Part shown: positions 26,827 through 35,249 of the stretch, piece by piece
Layout of the letters: the number at the start of each line of letters is the position of its first letter
Position numbering within the stretch: position 1 is the first letter of the stretch
Assembly: GCF_000167195.1 (NCBI RefSeq)
Contig: NZ_AADV02000016.1
Coordinates: 1-38,714, forward strand
Source: Crocosphaera watsonii WH 8501
Lineage (GTDB): Bacteria > Cyanobacteriota > Cyanobacteriia > Cyanobacteriales > Microcystaceae
DNA length: 38,714 nucleotides
Direction of reading: 5' to 3'
Notes under the pieces: model-generated
Told to the model about the DNA's origin: nothing
The model's input: the letters and a program-made list of their open reading frames with translations, nothing else
Database searches by the model: none
Position numbers and translations under genes: made by a program

Positions 26827-27496
26827 ATGCAGCTTGGCAAAAATAATCCACCAGTCGCTTATGATCTTTAAAGCCCTTAAATTTCCAAACGAACGGCTTA
26901 GCAAAATGTTGATTAAAGTAATCAATAAAATTGAGAATTTTTTGGGATAGTTCTTCAGTTGAACGGACAGTAATTCTTTTGAGTAAACGCCGGACTAAGA
27001 TCGAAAACCAACACTTAATTTGATTAAGCCACGATGTATGTTTGGGAATATAAACAAAGCTAATTCGATGAGATTCATCTGATAAAAAATCTGCTCTGCT
27101 GTCCATAGATTGCAAAATCTCCTCCTTTCTTTTTCTTCCCAAATCAATAGTAATTCCACAGCTTTCTGCTACTAATTTGACTAAGCTTTCCGATTTATGA
27201 GTGTTGAGTTGATCTACAATAAAAATCCATTCTGCTTTTTCATCAATCTTAATCGTTCTCTGGATATGTTCAGAAAAATCTTGTTCTGTTCTTGTCGGTC
27301 CAATAGAGGGACTAACAACTTTTCCTCTTGCCACATCCCAGTTCGCAATCAAGCTTAAAGTTCCGTGTCTTTCATATTCAAATTCGATTTTTTCTACTTG
27401 TTTAGGCTTGATTCTTTTGTTCGGAAATAATCTCTCAAGAGCTTGAATCCCTGTCATTTCATCTGTACTAATTAAATGAATTCCTTGTTCTAACAA
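26330..27496 (-). CDS. Chimeric open frame: IS630 transposase orfB fused to TnpB C-terminus
   Basis: 388 residues. Residues 1-213 are the DDE_3 domain of an IS630 transposase (Asp12 in STDEMTG, Asp95 in IVDQLNTHKS). In the second IS630 copy the frame stops right after FKDHK; here TGA has become CGA, so translation runs through the IS630 end and, at about residue 224, enters the TnpB remnant in the same frame. The third catalytic position is Lys161 (WLNQIKCWF) where the other copy has Glu (WLNQIECWF), so the transposase half should be inactive. The TnpB half keeps its zinc ribbon and two of three RuvC acidic residues but lacks the first. The nominal start at 27496 is a TTG inside what should be a frameshifted IS630 protein. 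Expression is doubtful. Confidence 0.82.
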   Translation of the reverse strand: MLEQGIHLISTDEMTGIQALERLFPNKRIKPKQVEKIEFEYERHGTLSLIANWDVARGKVVSPSIGPTRTEQDFSEHIQRTIKIDEKAEWIFIVDQLNTHKSESLVKLVAESCGITIDLGRKRKEEILQSMDSRADFLSDESHRISFVYIPKHTSWLNQIKCWFSILVRRLLKRITVRSTEELSQKILNFIDYFNQHFAKPFVWKFKGFKDHKRLVDYFCQAALGNRRAGIEPSKNAVKYYQKLRKKHKRITNIREDFLQKITTLLAKTYQHILVEDLNIKGMMANHKLSDALSNLGLYRFRELLSYKQECFGFLFTIVDRWFPSSKTCSVCGNIQDMPLSERVYHCQNCGQVMDRDVNASINLESWTNNADGLSVNACGQEGAVSLG

Positions 27497-28204
27497 AGTT
27501 TTAGCTTCTTGATGAAGTTCACAGATATATTTGACTTGCTTTTTAAATTTTAAGGGATCATCAATTTTGGCATTTAACCAGTAACGAACGAGATGTGGTT
27601 GTAATGTCGCTTCTTTTTAAAAAACGCCCCACACTACGGGGGGAAATCTTTTCGACAATTCCTCTTTTTATGGCTTCATCCGCCAACTCTGAAGGTGTCC
27701 AATGGCTCACTGGTCTGTCTGATTTTTCACATTCTTCACAAGCGATCTCTACAATCTGGACTACTTGTTCGACCGTAAAGGATTTTGTTGTTCCAGGTCT
27801 TGGGCGATCGCTTAAAATTCCTTTGATCAAGACCATTAATGCTTTCTCCGTTACCTGTTGTTCTTCGGCGGCACTCAGTTTTTCTCTCTCCTCAAACCAT
27901 CGCGATCGCCACTGACGCACTTGTACTCGGTCTAATTCTAATCTTCGACTAATCGAACTATTGCTCTCTCCTGATGCTGCGGCTAAGATTAGCTTGGCTC
28001 GTCTAACAAGGCGATAGGGGTTTGTTGTCCCTCTCACTATTTGTTGGAGTACTGTTTTCTGTAGGTTGGAGAGGTTAATTGGCAATGCTTTTATCATGGA
28101 CATCAACTTCGAGATTCTTCCGTTAGTTTCATTGAAACACATTGTCGTGGCTAGTCACGAAAGTTTCTGTAAAAATCTGGTGGATTACTTTCGCCAAGCT
28201 GCAC
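26827..28204 (-). mobile_element. IS630-family element, copy 1
   Basis: 1378 bp, flanked by TA on both sides (26825-26826 and 28205-28206), the expected IS630/Tc1 target. Ends match as inverted repeats around TGCAGCTTGGC and AATCCACCAG. It is an inverted, nearly identical copy of 35188-36565. Its two flanks are remnants of two different TnpB genes on opposite strands, so they did not form one uninterrupted gene before insertion. Confidence 0.88.
27561..28142 (-). CDS. IS630 transposase orfA (HTH part), copy 1
   Basis: 193 residues. Helix-turn-helix DNA-binding part of the transposase: NPYRLVRRAKLILAAASGES, SNSSISRRLELDRVQVRQWRSRW, then SHWTPSELADEAIKRGIV and ISPRSVGRFLK. It ends shortly after a T6A5 stretch; the DDE half lies one frame away (see orfB), so full-length transposase requires a +1 shift or slippage at that stretch. 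One residue differs from copy 2 (QIVEIACE for QIVAIACE). A HIP1 octamer lies in the gene. Confidence 0.83.
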   Translation of the reverse strand: MCFNETNGRISKLMSMIKALPINLSNLQKTVLQQIVRGTTNPYRLVRRAKLILAAASGESNSSISRRLELDRVQVRQWRSRWFEEREKLSAAEEQQVTEKALMVLIKGILSDRPRPGTTKSFTVEQVVQIVEIACEECEKSDRPVSHWTPSELADEAIKRGIVEKISPRSVGRFLKRSDITTTSRSLLVKCQN

Positions 28205-28208
28205 TAGT

Positions 28209-29306
28209 TATCATCAGCAACAAAATCAGTTACCAAAGGCGAAAAAAGTATTTTCTGGATTAGCTTTAGTTCCAAGCCAAGTTTTACAAACTAATGTCAG
28301 AAGACTACATGATGCTTGGGACTTTTTTCGTAATCGGGGCTTTGGTTTCCCAAGGTTCAAGAAATATGGACAGATGAAGTCTTTATTATTTCCTCAATTT
28401 AGAAGCAATCCTTTGACAGGGTGGCAACTCAAATTACCAAAATTGGGAAAAGTCCAGATAAATCTTCATCGTCCAATCCCCAATGGTTTTGTTATCAAAC
28501 AGGTACGAGTGGTCAAGAAAGCAATGGGGTGGTTTGCCGTAATTAGCATTCAATCTGACATAAATCTGCCTGAAATTGAGGCTCCTTTTGGGCATCCTTT
28601 AGGGTTAGATGTCGGGCTTTCTAGTTACTTAGCGACCAGTGATAACTATATAGAAAAAGGACGAAAATTCTTCAAAAGCGAACACCGCAAGCTGAAATTG
28701 CTGCAACGTCGCTTAAGTAGAAAAAGCAAGGGTTCTTTCAACTACGAGAAAGCCAGAAAACGAGTAGAAAAGCAACACAATCATATTGCTTTCAAACGGA
28801 AAGATTATCAGTTCAAATTAGCTCACTTTGTCTGTGACATGGGAGACTCTATCTTTATGGAAGATATTGACTTTCGTACAATGGCTAAAGGCTTTTTGGG
28901 TAAGCATACCCTTGATGCAGGTTTTGGTCAATTCAGAGATATTCTCAAATATGTCTGTAAGATAAGGGGCAAATATTTTGGATTAGTTGATCACCGAGGA
29001 ACTAGCCAGACTTGTCCTAATTGTCGTGCAGAGATGAGGAAAACCCTTTCTGATAGGATTCATGATTGTCCTGAATGTGGCTATCGCTGTGATAGAGACG
29101 TGGCATCAGCGCAAGAAATTTGTAATCGAGGAATAGAAACTACTACTCTGGGACTCAGAGGAAAGGAAACCGTCTGTCAAGTCGAGGTGTCGGGGGTGAT
29201 GAGCCTAGATCCCAGATTCCGCACTTCAAAATGTAGTATAAAAAAATACATAGTTTTAAAAAGTCCGAAAATCATACCTGGGCAAGAATATTTCTCTTTT
29301 CATTAA
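28209..29306 (+). pseudogene. TnpB (IS200/IS605 superfamily), N-terminally truncated, intact RuvC core
   Basis: One open frame from the IS630 edge (YHQQQNQLPKAKK) into the IS1634 end. It contains FGFPRFKKYG, RuvC Asp in LGLDVGLSSYL, RuvC Glu in FMEDIDF, zinc ribbon CPNC/CPEC, and RuvC Asp in CDRDVASAQEI: all three catalytic acids are present. The first ~75 residues are lost to IS630; the same family's N-terminus survives alone at 22730-23116. The last ~30 residues after 29211 are translated IS1634 terminal sequence. The 3' flank that would encode the guide (omega) RNA has been displaced, and there is no tnpA. The first ATG in frame is at 28374. Confidence 0.85.
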
Positions 29307-31217
29307 ATTTTTAGGAAAAATAATCAAATTAAGAAGATTTATACTCATTGAAAACTTAGCAAGACTCAGCACAAACGAAGGAGAGTTTCCTCTTCTCATT
29401 TGATATCATTAGACTCTTATTCTTTTATTATTTTTGCTTTATCCAATTCAATTTATAGATAATATCTTTGACAAGATGCAGGTAATAAACTCAATATAAA
29501 ACGCCTTTCTTCTGTTAAATTGACAATTTGTTTAACTCCGTTTAAAATCACATAATGAATACCTTGAAAACATTGAAATATCCACCTCAAAGTCGGACGC
29601 AATGTTACTTTCTCTACTTGATTATTTATTGCTTTTTTGACTCTTTTTAAACAATTTCTTAATTCTCTTTGCCCCAAGTTATAAATCAACAAACACAAAG
29701 ACATTAAAAATAACATTGTTTCTATTCTTTCTGGTTTTCCAACGAAGAAACTATCAGTAAAAAATAAGGGATCTTTCAAAAATCGAAATCCTCTTTCCGT
29801 AGATTGCTGGTTTTTATAAGTTATCAGAATTTCACTAGCTTCTAATTTATTTTCCTCTACTAAGTTAGTTGCTAAAATAAATTTTCCTTCTTCTTTAGTC
29901 TTTCTACTTATCTCTTCATCTTTTTTGATGATCAGACTAATCATTTTATAAATCTTTTCCTTTTTTTTCGAGTAAGTTTCAATCAGTTCAACTTCTTTTA
30001 TTTCCAACAATCTCAATTTTTTATTAATAGCTTTTAATTTATATCGAGCAGCTTGAGGATGTTCAAATTCTTCAGATTGTATTTCTTTAAGAAATTTTTG
30101 GGATTTCTTCTCTTCTTGGGAAAGTTGTTTTTCTAGTTTTTCCAAATCACTTTTCTGTCTTTTTTCACTCAAGACTATTAACCAAGTTTGCTTGATTCCA
30201 CCATAAGTAACAATTTCTTCTTTCCAGGTATAACTTTCTAAATTTAGGTCACTTCTTTTTTCTTTATCTTCATCTTTTACTTCTTCCACCTCTATATTTT
30301 GCACTAATTCTTTTGCTTTTTTTATGGTCATTGGAACTCTCGTTATCCATTTTAAATGTTGGATTAGTTGGAGATTTTCTTGACCATATAAAGCACTATC
30401 ACAAACCATGATACTATCAAACTTTATTTGCTTTTTGAATTCTACTAAAACTTTTCCAAATACAGCTTTATCAGATTCATTTCCATCTCCTACTCTCACA
30501 AATAATGGAATATCTCCATCTTGGCTTGTTATTAAATCCAAGACACATTGTTTTAAGTCTGGTCTATGATCCCGAAAATATCCTTTCTTAATAAAAATTG
30601 GTCTTTCTTTAATAATTTTTTCTTCTTCCTGTTTCTCTTTATCTTCTTCCCTTTTATATTCTCCATCTAAATGAAATGATGTGGAATCTAAATGGGAGTA
30701 TTTAAGGTCTATTTTAATTTTTTTAATTACTTCTAAAACTACTTCAATAAAAATATCATTTAGTCCATATTTATATAATTCATCCATTACTCTCCCAATT
30801 TTGTCATCATTAAGGTAATCAGGTTTAATTCTTTCTCTTAACAATTTCTCAATGGCTTTATCTTGAAAAAACTGACTGAATAAATATAGAGGTCTTGAAA
30901 CAAATCCTAGTCCATTGATTAAAATAGACTTAACTACTGTACCTGCTGAGATTTTTTCTCTAACATCTATTCCTAATTTATTATTAATTATTTTGACTAT
31001 TCCTATTTCATCAATTAAACCAGCTACTATCCCTAAATGGTCTAAATTTTTAACTTGTATTTCTTCTAAATAAGACATTTTTCGCTCTTTTTTTACAGAG
31101 GAAACAACTTAAGCAATTATCCCACTTTTTTGTCTTCAAGAGCTTAAGCAATTATACTTAATTATTAAACCCAGGCTTGTAGTATTTAATGCTACTTTTT
31201 GAAGTGCGGAATCTGGG
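29211..31217 (-). mobile_element. IS1634-family element
   Basis: Inverted ends CCCAGATTCCGCACTTCAAA at both boundaries (left strand and complement of right). About 2.0 kb with one transposase. Flanks (CTAGAT left, TTCAAA right) give no matching duplication. It interrupts the TnpB gene on its left and lies 11 bases from an IS4 element on its right. Confidence 0.88.
29453..31078 (-). CDS. IS1634-family transposase
   Basis: 541 residues, intact. N-terminal DUF4277-like region (VKNLDHLGIVAGLIDEIG), LKYSHLDSTSFHLDGEY (first catalytic Asp, about 125-141), SIMVCDSALYGQENL (second Asp, about 222-236), a lysine-rich coiled coil at about 305-390, and QQSTERGFRFLKDPLFF (catalytic Glu in STERGFRF, about 430-446). 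ATG at 31078. The coding strand is very AT-rich, with polylysine codons, compared with the resident genes. Confidence 0.9.
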   Translation of the reverse strand: MSYLEEIQVKNLDHLGIVAGLIDEIGIVKIINNKLGIDVREKISAGTVVKSILINGLGFVSRPLYLFSQFFQDKAIEKLLRERIKPDYLNDDKIGRVMDELYKYGLNDIFIEVVLEVIKKIKIDLKYSHLDSTSFHLDGEYKREEDKEKQEEEKIIKERPIFIKKGYFRDHRPDLKQCVLDLITSQDGDIPLFVRVGDGNESDKAVFGKVLVEFKKQIKFDSIMVCDSALYGQENLQLIQHLKWITRVPMTIKKAKELVQNIEVEEVKDEDKEKRSDLNLESYTWKEEIVTYGGIKQTWLIVLSEKRQKSDLEKLEKQLSQEEKKSQKFLKEIQSEEFEHPQAARYKLKAINKKLRLLEIKEVELIETYSKKKEKIYKMISLIIKKDEEISRKTKEEGKFILATNLVEENKLEASEILITYKNQQSTERGFRFLKDPLFFTDSFFVGKPERIETMLFLMSLCLLIYNLGQRELRNCLKRVKKAINNQVEKVTLRPTLRWIFQCFQGIHYVILNGVKQIVNLTEERRFILSLLPASCQRYYL

Positions 31218-31228
31218 TTCAAAAATTA

Positions 31229-32639
31229 AATGCGATTGCCCTGCCCCCCCAAACTGTTTTGATGCGCGAGCGTCAACTCCTAAAAGAGAGAAAACAATCC
31301 GATTTTATGCTAATAATAATCAGATTGTCCTTAATCGTTTTATAACTTAAATCATGAGCTTTTTAGCAGTTTATGAATCTCATTTTACCAAACATTTAAC
31401 ACAAACACAGTTTGAGGCTTTTAGAATTTTACTGTGGTTGCTGACAGTACATAAACAGGTTAGAATAGAAAGGTTAGCAGCTTGTTTTCCTTTACCAATC
31501 CTTTATCAAAGTCGTCGTAAACATATCCAGAGATTCCTAGTTTTGTCAGCTTTAGCCATTCCCAGATTCTGGTTTCCTGTCATTAAAGCTATTATTTGTA
31601 AAGAATTTAAGACTGGCTCTCGTCTGATTATAACAATTGACCGAACCCAATGGAAAGATAAAAATGTTTTCATGGTTGCTGTTATCTGGAAAAAGCTGGC
31701 TTTACCCATCTATTGGACACTTTTAGGGAAAAGAGGAGCCAGCAGATTATCTGAACAACAGGCATTAATTCAACCTGTTCTTTGTCTTCTAAAAAACTAT
31801 GAGTTAGTCATTCTTGGAGACCGAGAATTCCACAGTGTTAAATTAGCTTATTGGTTGAAACAAAAAAGTAAAAAACAAAAGTTATTCTTCGCTTTTCGTC
31901 AGAAACAAGGTACAAACCAGAAAAAAGATGATGAAGATTATCAAACTTTTTCGCAGTTAGGAATGAAACCTGGGATGAAGATGTTTTTAACTGGGGTTTC
32001 AGTCACTAAAAATAAAGGGTTTGGAAACTTTAATGTGGGAACATATTGGAAAAGAAAATACAAGGGCAAACAGGAAAAAGAGCCTTGGTTTATTCTTACC
32101 AACTTAGACAGTTTATCAGAGGTCTTGAAAGTCTATCGAGCCAGGGCAGGTATTGAAGCTATGTTCAAGGATTGTAAGACAGGGGGTTATAATTGGGAGG
32201 GAAGTAAAGCCAATAATAAACGACTAAATTCCTTGATTTTATTAATAGCGATCGCTTACACTGCTACTTCTTTAAAAGGCAAAACATTTCGACAAACCAA
32301 TCAAGGAAAATATATTGCTCGTCTAACTGAAAAATCAAGACGTGACCGAAGACATAGTAATTTTTGGATAGGACTTTATGGCTCTCTTTGGATTCACGCT
32401 TGGGAATTTTGCTCTGATTTTATTTCAATTATGATGAGCAATAATCCCCAGAAACTCAACAATTATAAAAGAGGGTTACAAGCCATGTCCATAATAGATA
32501 AGACGGCTTAATTCCCCTATTTTATCTTAACATAAAATAACCAGTGGAAGATGATTTATTTTAGATGTAACTATCCAAAATAAACCAATTTTTATTATTT
32601 AATAAAAACTAATATCCCCCCAAACAGGGCAATCGCATT
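31229..32639 (+). mobile_element. IS4-family element, complete copy
   Basis: Inverted terminal repeats AATGCGATTGCCCTG at 31229 and, complemented, at 32639. About 1.41 kb. The eleven bases left of it (TTCAAAAATTA) also precede the second IS4 copy at 32737, but the right flank (AAAATCTGAG) is different, so it is not a target duplication. Confidence 0.88.
31354..32511 (+). CDS. IS4-family transposase
   Basis: 385 residues, apparently functional. DDE residues Asp96 in LIITIDRTQW, Asp156 in VILGDREFH and Glu268 in the YREK-like signature YRARAGIEAMFKDCK (261-275). ATG at 31354, first in frame. A HIP1 octamer lies in the 3' part. A truncated second copy starts 98 bases after this element ends. 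Confidence 0.9.
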   Translation: MSFLAVYESHFTKHLTQTQFEAFRILLWLLTVHKQVRIERLAACFPLPILYQSRRKHIQRFLVLSALAIPRFWFPVIKAIICKEFKTGSRLIITIDRTQWKDKNVFMVAVIWKKLALPIYWTLLGKRGASRLSEQQALIQPVLCLLKNYELVILGDREFHSVKLAYWLKQKSKKQKLFFAFRQKQGTNQKKDDEDYQTFSQLGMKPGMKMFLTGVSVTKNKGFGNFNVGTYWKRKYKGKQEKEPWFILTNLDSLSEVLKVYRARAGIEAMFKDCKTGGYNWEGSKANNKRLNSLILLIAIAYTATSLKGKTFRQTNQGKYIARLTEKSRRDRRHSNFWIGLYGSLWIHAWEFCSDFISIMMSNNPQKLNNYKRGLQAMSIIDKTA

Positions 32640-32736
32640 AAAATCTGAGATGCGTGATCCAGTAAAGATTTTAGAGTTTCAGTACAAATGAACGGCGATC
32701 GCGAAACCTCTTATGCAGTCAGCTTTTCAAAAATTA
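32640..32736. other. Spacer between two IS4 copies
   Basis: 97 bases with one HIP1-like GGCGATCGCG and no gene. Its origin is unclear; it ends with the same TTCAAAAATTA that precedes the first IS4 copy. Confidence 0.4.
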
Positions 32737-33146
32737 AATGCGATTGCCCTGCCCCCCCAAACTGTTTTGATGCGCGAGCGTCAACTCCTAAAAGAGAGAA
32801 AACAATCCGATTTTATGCTAATAATAATCAGATTGTCCTTAATCGTTTTATAACTTAAATCATGAGCTTTTTAGCAGTTTATGAATCTCATTTTACCAAA
32901 CATTTAACACAAACACAGTTCGAGGCTTTTAGAATTTTACTGTGGTTGCTGACAGTACATAAACAGGTTAGAATAGAAAGGTTAGCAGCTTGTTTTCCTT
33001 TACCAATCCTTTATCAAAGTCGTCGTAAACATATCCAGAGATTCCTAGTTTTGTCAGCTTTAGCCATTCCCAGATTCTGGTTTCCTGTCATTAAAGCTAT
33101 TATTTGTAAAGAATTTAAGACTGGCTCTCTTCTGATTATAACAATT
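32737..33146 (+). pseudogene. IS4-family element and transposase, 5' fragment
   Basis: Starts with the same terminal repeat and leader as the complete copy and encodes the first ~95 residues of the transposase (ATG 32862) with one substitution (GSLLIIT for GSRLIIT), then is cut after ACAATT by the IS1380 end at 33147. The rest of the IS4 element is not found beyond the IS1380 element. The open frame continues ~38 codons into IS1380 sequence (to 33263) and has no meaning there. Confidence 0.88.
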
Positions 33147-33161
33147 CCCGAATTTCTCACA

Positions 33162-33227
33162 AAATCTGCGATCGCCAAACACAGAAGCCTTACAGGAAGT
33201 GGGTTTGAACAGAGCGATCGCAGATTT
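33162..33227. repeat. HIP1-containing inverted repeat inside IS1380 end
   Basis: AAATCTGCGATCGC (33162-33175) and its complement GCGATCGCAGATTT (33214-33227), 38 bases apart. The same structure is in copy 1 near 9195-9255. It may be a transposase-binding or regulatory site; this is inference. Confidence 0.7.
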
Positions 33228-33413
33228 CCCCAACCAACAGTCTGTTGTCAGATTTTAAGTTAAAATCAACCCGAATTAGACAAAGATGAAAAGATAAATC
33301 AATCACTCATTTTTCCAAAAAAAATTATTAATAAAATCTCTAATAGTACTAGATTGTTAGAATAAAATATGCTATAATTTAATTATTAAAGCAATTTACC
33401 TTAAACTGATTTA

Positions 33414-34898
33414 ATGAGTCCCAGTCATCCCCGAACCCCTCGTCAAGTAATCAACTTTAGTAAACAGAAAGGAAAAGAAATAATCGCTAATTTTGATGGG
33501 GGACTAATCACTTCAGATGCGGGGATTGTCTGGATAGCTGAGTTGGATAAAAAACTGGGAATTACCGAGAAGTTTGGTAACTGTTTTCAAGATCATCGTC
33601 ATCAATCTTATGTAGATCATTCCGTTCATGAGTTATTAGCACAAAGGCTTTATGGAATTATTTTAGGCTATGAAGATGTCAATGACCATGATAAATTACG
33701 TCACGATCCTGCCCTTAAGATCGCTTTAGAAAAGCTTAATGAACTTGAAGATAAAAAGGGATGGTTAGCTGGAAAAAGTATAATTAATAGATTGGAATAT
33801 TGTCCTGAGACTATTCTCGACCAAAAAACGAGTCGTTATCATAAAATAGAACCCAACTTTGAAGCCATTGAAAAATCTTTTGTCGAATTTTTTTTAGAGT
33901 CTTATAAAAAACCTCCCTTAAGTATTATATTAGATATGGATGTCACGGATGACCAAGTACATGGTAATCAAGAAGGGGCATTTTTAAATAGTTATTATCA
34001 CGGAGTATGTTATGCTCCTTTATATATTTTCTGTGGGCATCATTTATTAGTTGCTAAACTTCGTTCATCTAATGTAGATCCAGCCGATGGAGCCTTAGAC
34101 GAATTACAAAGAATTATCGGACTGATTAGAGAAAAATGGTCAGAGACTCATATCCTAGTTAGGGGTGATAGTGCCTATGCCCGTGAAGAAATCTTCTATT
34201 TTTGTGAAAATCAGCCTTTAGTTGATTATGTTATAGCTATGGGAACAAATGGCGTTCTTAAGTTACGAGCGGATGATGTAATTGAAAAAGCCAAACATGA
34301 ATATGAAAAAAAACTAGCTCCAATAACTGAATTAATGGATAGTTTATTTCAGAAAAAAGAAGATTTAGAAGAAGTTAAAAAATTAGTACCAATTTCTACT
34401 TGGTATCGCTCTATTCGTTATAAAACAGAAAAGTCATGGAGTTGTCAAAGAAGAGTAGTGACAAAAGTTTGTTATGGAAGTGATGGCTTAAAAATGCGCC
34501 ATGTGGTGACATCTTTGCCCGCTTCAAAAATTCCACCCTCAAAACTTTATACAAAAAAATACTGTCCGAGAGGCGAGATGGAAAATCGGATTAAAGAACA
34601 ACAATTAGACTTGTTAGCTGATAGAACTTCAACTCAAACATTTCAAAGTAATAAACTAAGATTATGGATACATTCCTGGGCTTATGTTCTCATAAATGCT
34701 TTTCGTCAACACTGTTTAAAAAAAACTTCATTGGCTAAAGCAACTGTGGGAAGAATACGTCTAAATCTTCTTAAGTTGGGAGCCAGAATAAAGATTAGTT
34801 GTAGAAGAATTATTATCGCTATAGCTAGTGCTTGTCCTTATCAAGATATTTTGTCTATTGCTAACAAAAGAATTAAAACTATTCCTAATACTGGATAA
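33414..34898 (+). CDS. IS1380-family transposase, intact
   Basis: 494 residues, uninterrupted. FDGGLITSDAGIVWIAELD near the N-terminus, SIILDMDVTDDQVHG (first catalytic Asp, about 168-182), ILVRGDSAYAREEIFYFCE (second Asp, about 248-266), CPRGEMENRIKEQQLD (catalytic Glu in EMENRIKE, about 384-399) and a basic C-terminus. ATG at 33414. The eight-A run at about 34307-34314 is the site where copy 1 lost one A. A long (about 245 b) non-coding tail follows, rich in A/T with no gene. Confidence 0.9.
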   Translation: MSPSHPRTPRQVINFSKQKGKEIIANFDGGLITSDAGIVWIAELDKKLGITEKFGNCFQDHRHQSYVDHSVHELLAQRLYGIILGYEDVNDHDKLRHDPALKIALEKLNELEDKKGWLAGKSIINRLEYCPETILDQKTSRYHKIEPNFEAIEKSFVEFFLESYKKPPLSIILDMDVTDDQVHGNQEGAFLNSYYHGVCYAPLYIFCGHHLLVAKLRSSNVDPADGALDELQRIIGLIREKWSETHILVRGDSAYAREEIFYFCENQPLVDYVIAMGTNGVLKLRADDVIEKAKHEYEKKLAPITELMDSLFQKKEDLEEVKKLVPISTWYRSIRYKTEKSWSCQRRVVTKVCYGSDGLKMRHVVTSLPASKIPPSKLYTKKYCPRGEMENRIKEQQLDLLADRTSTQTFQSNKLRLWIHSWAYVLINAFRQHCLKKTSLAKATVGRIRLNLLKLGARIKISCRRIIIAIASACPYQDILSIANKRIKTIPNTG

Positions 34899-35143
34899 GT
34901 AGAATAAGTTGTTTTTTAAAAAAGATATCTATCATAAGTTTTTGACTGACTGATACTTTCATTTAGTCTTATTTATCGTGGAGAAAATCAAAAGTTAATA
35001 TAATTATTCCCTCTTAAACTCAATTTTTGGATAATCAAAGTCAATTTTTTTATTCATCTATATTCAAAATTTCTATTAGTCCTAAAAATTATCATTTTTC
35101 ATCTCTGGATTGGGCTTTCAAATTAATTTGTGAGAAATCCGGG

Positions 35144-35187
35144 TGAAGTGGGTATTCAAAACGGAACTTTAGCCATTACTATTGCTA
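35144..35187 (+). pseudogene. 44-bp coding scrap, possibly of a bile acid:sodium symporter-type protein
   Basis: Between IS1380 and IS630 ends one frame reads VGIQNGTLAITIA. That string closely resembles the conserved (E)xGIQNGTLAI segment of BASS-family transporters. It is far too short for certainty; nothing else of such a gene is in the window. Confidence 0.35.
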
Positions 35188-35249
35188 GTGCAGCTTGGCG
35201 AAAGTAATCCACCAGATTTTTACAGAAACTTTCGTGACTAGCCACGACA

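Larger units (their letters stand above)
33147..35143 (+). mobile_element. IS1380-family element, copy 2 (complete)
   Basis: Inverted ends CCCGAATTTCTCACAAA (left) and CCCGGATTTCTCACAAA (complement of right end). About 2.0 kb. Flanks (CAATT and TGAAG) do not match. The left neighbour is a truncated IS4 and the right neighbour an unrelated 44-base coding scrap, so this is not a simple insertion. A 14-bp inverted repeat with a HIP1 octamer in each arm lies at 33162-33227. Confidence 0.87.

Noticed and set aside
26330-29306. Active TnpB-omega RNA system
   Set aside because: Each TnpB piece lacks either its N-terminus, its first RuvC residue or its 3' guide region, and no TnpA is present.
28205-35187. 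Composite transposon carried by the two IS630 copies
   Set aside because: IS630-type elements rarely form composites, the copies have different outer flanks with only TA, and the interior holds only other IS elements.
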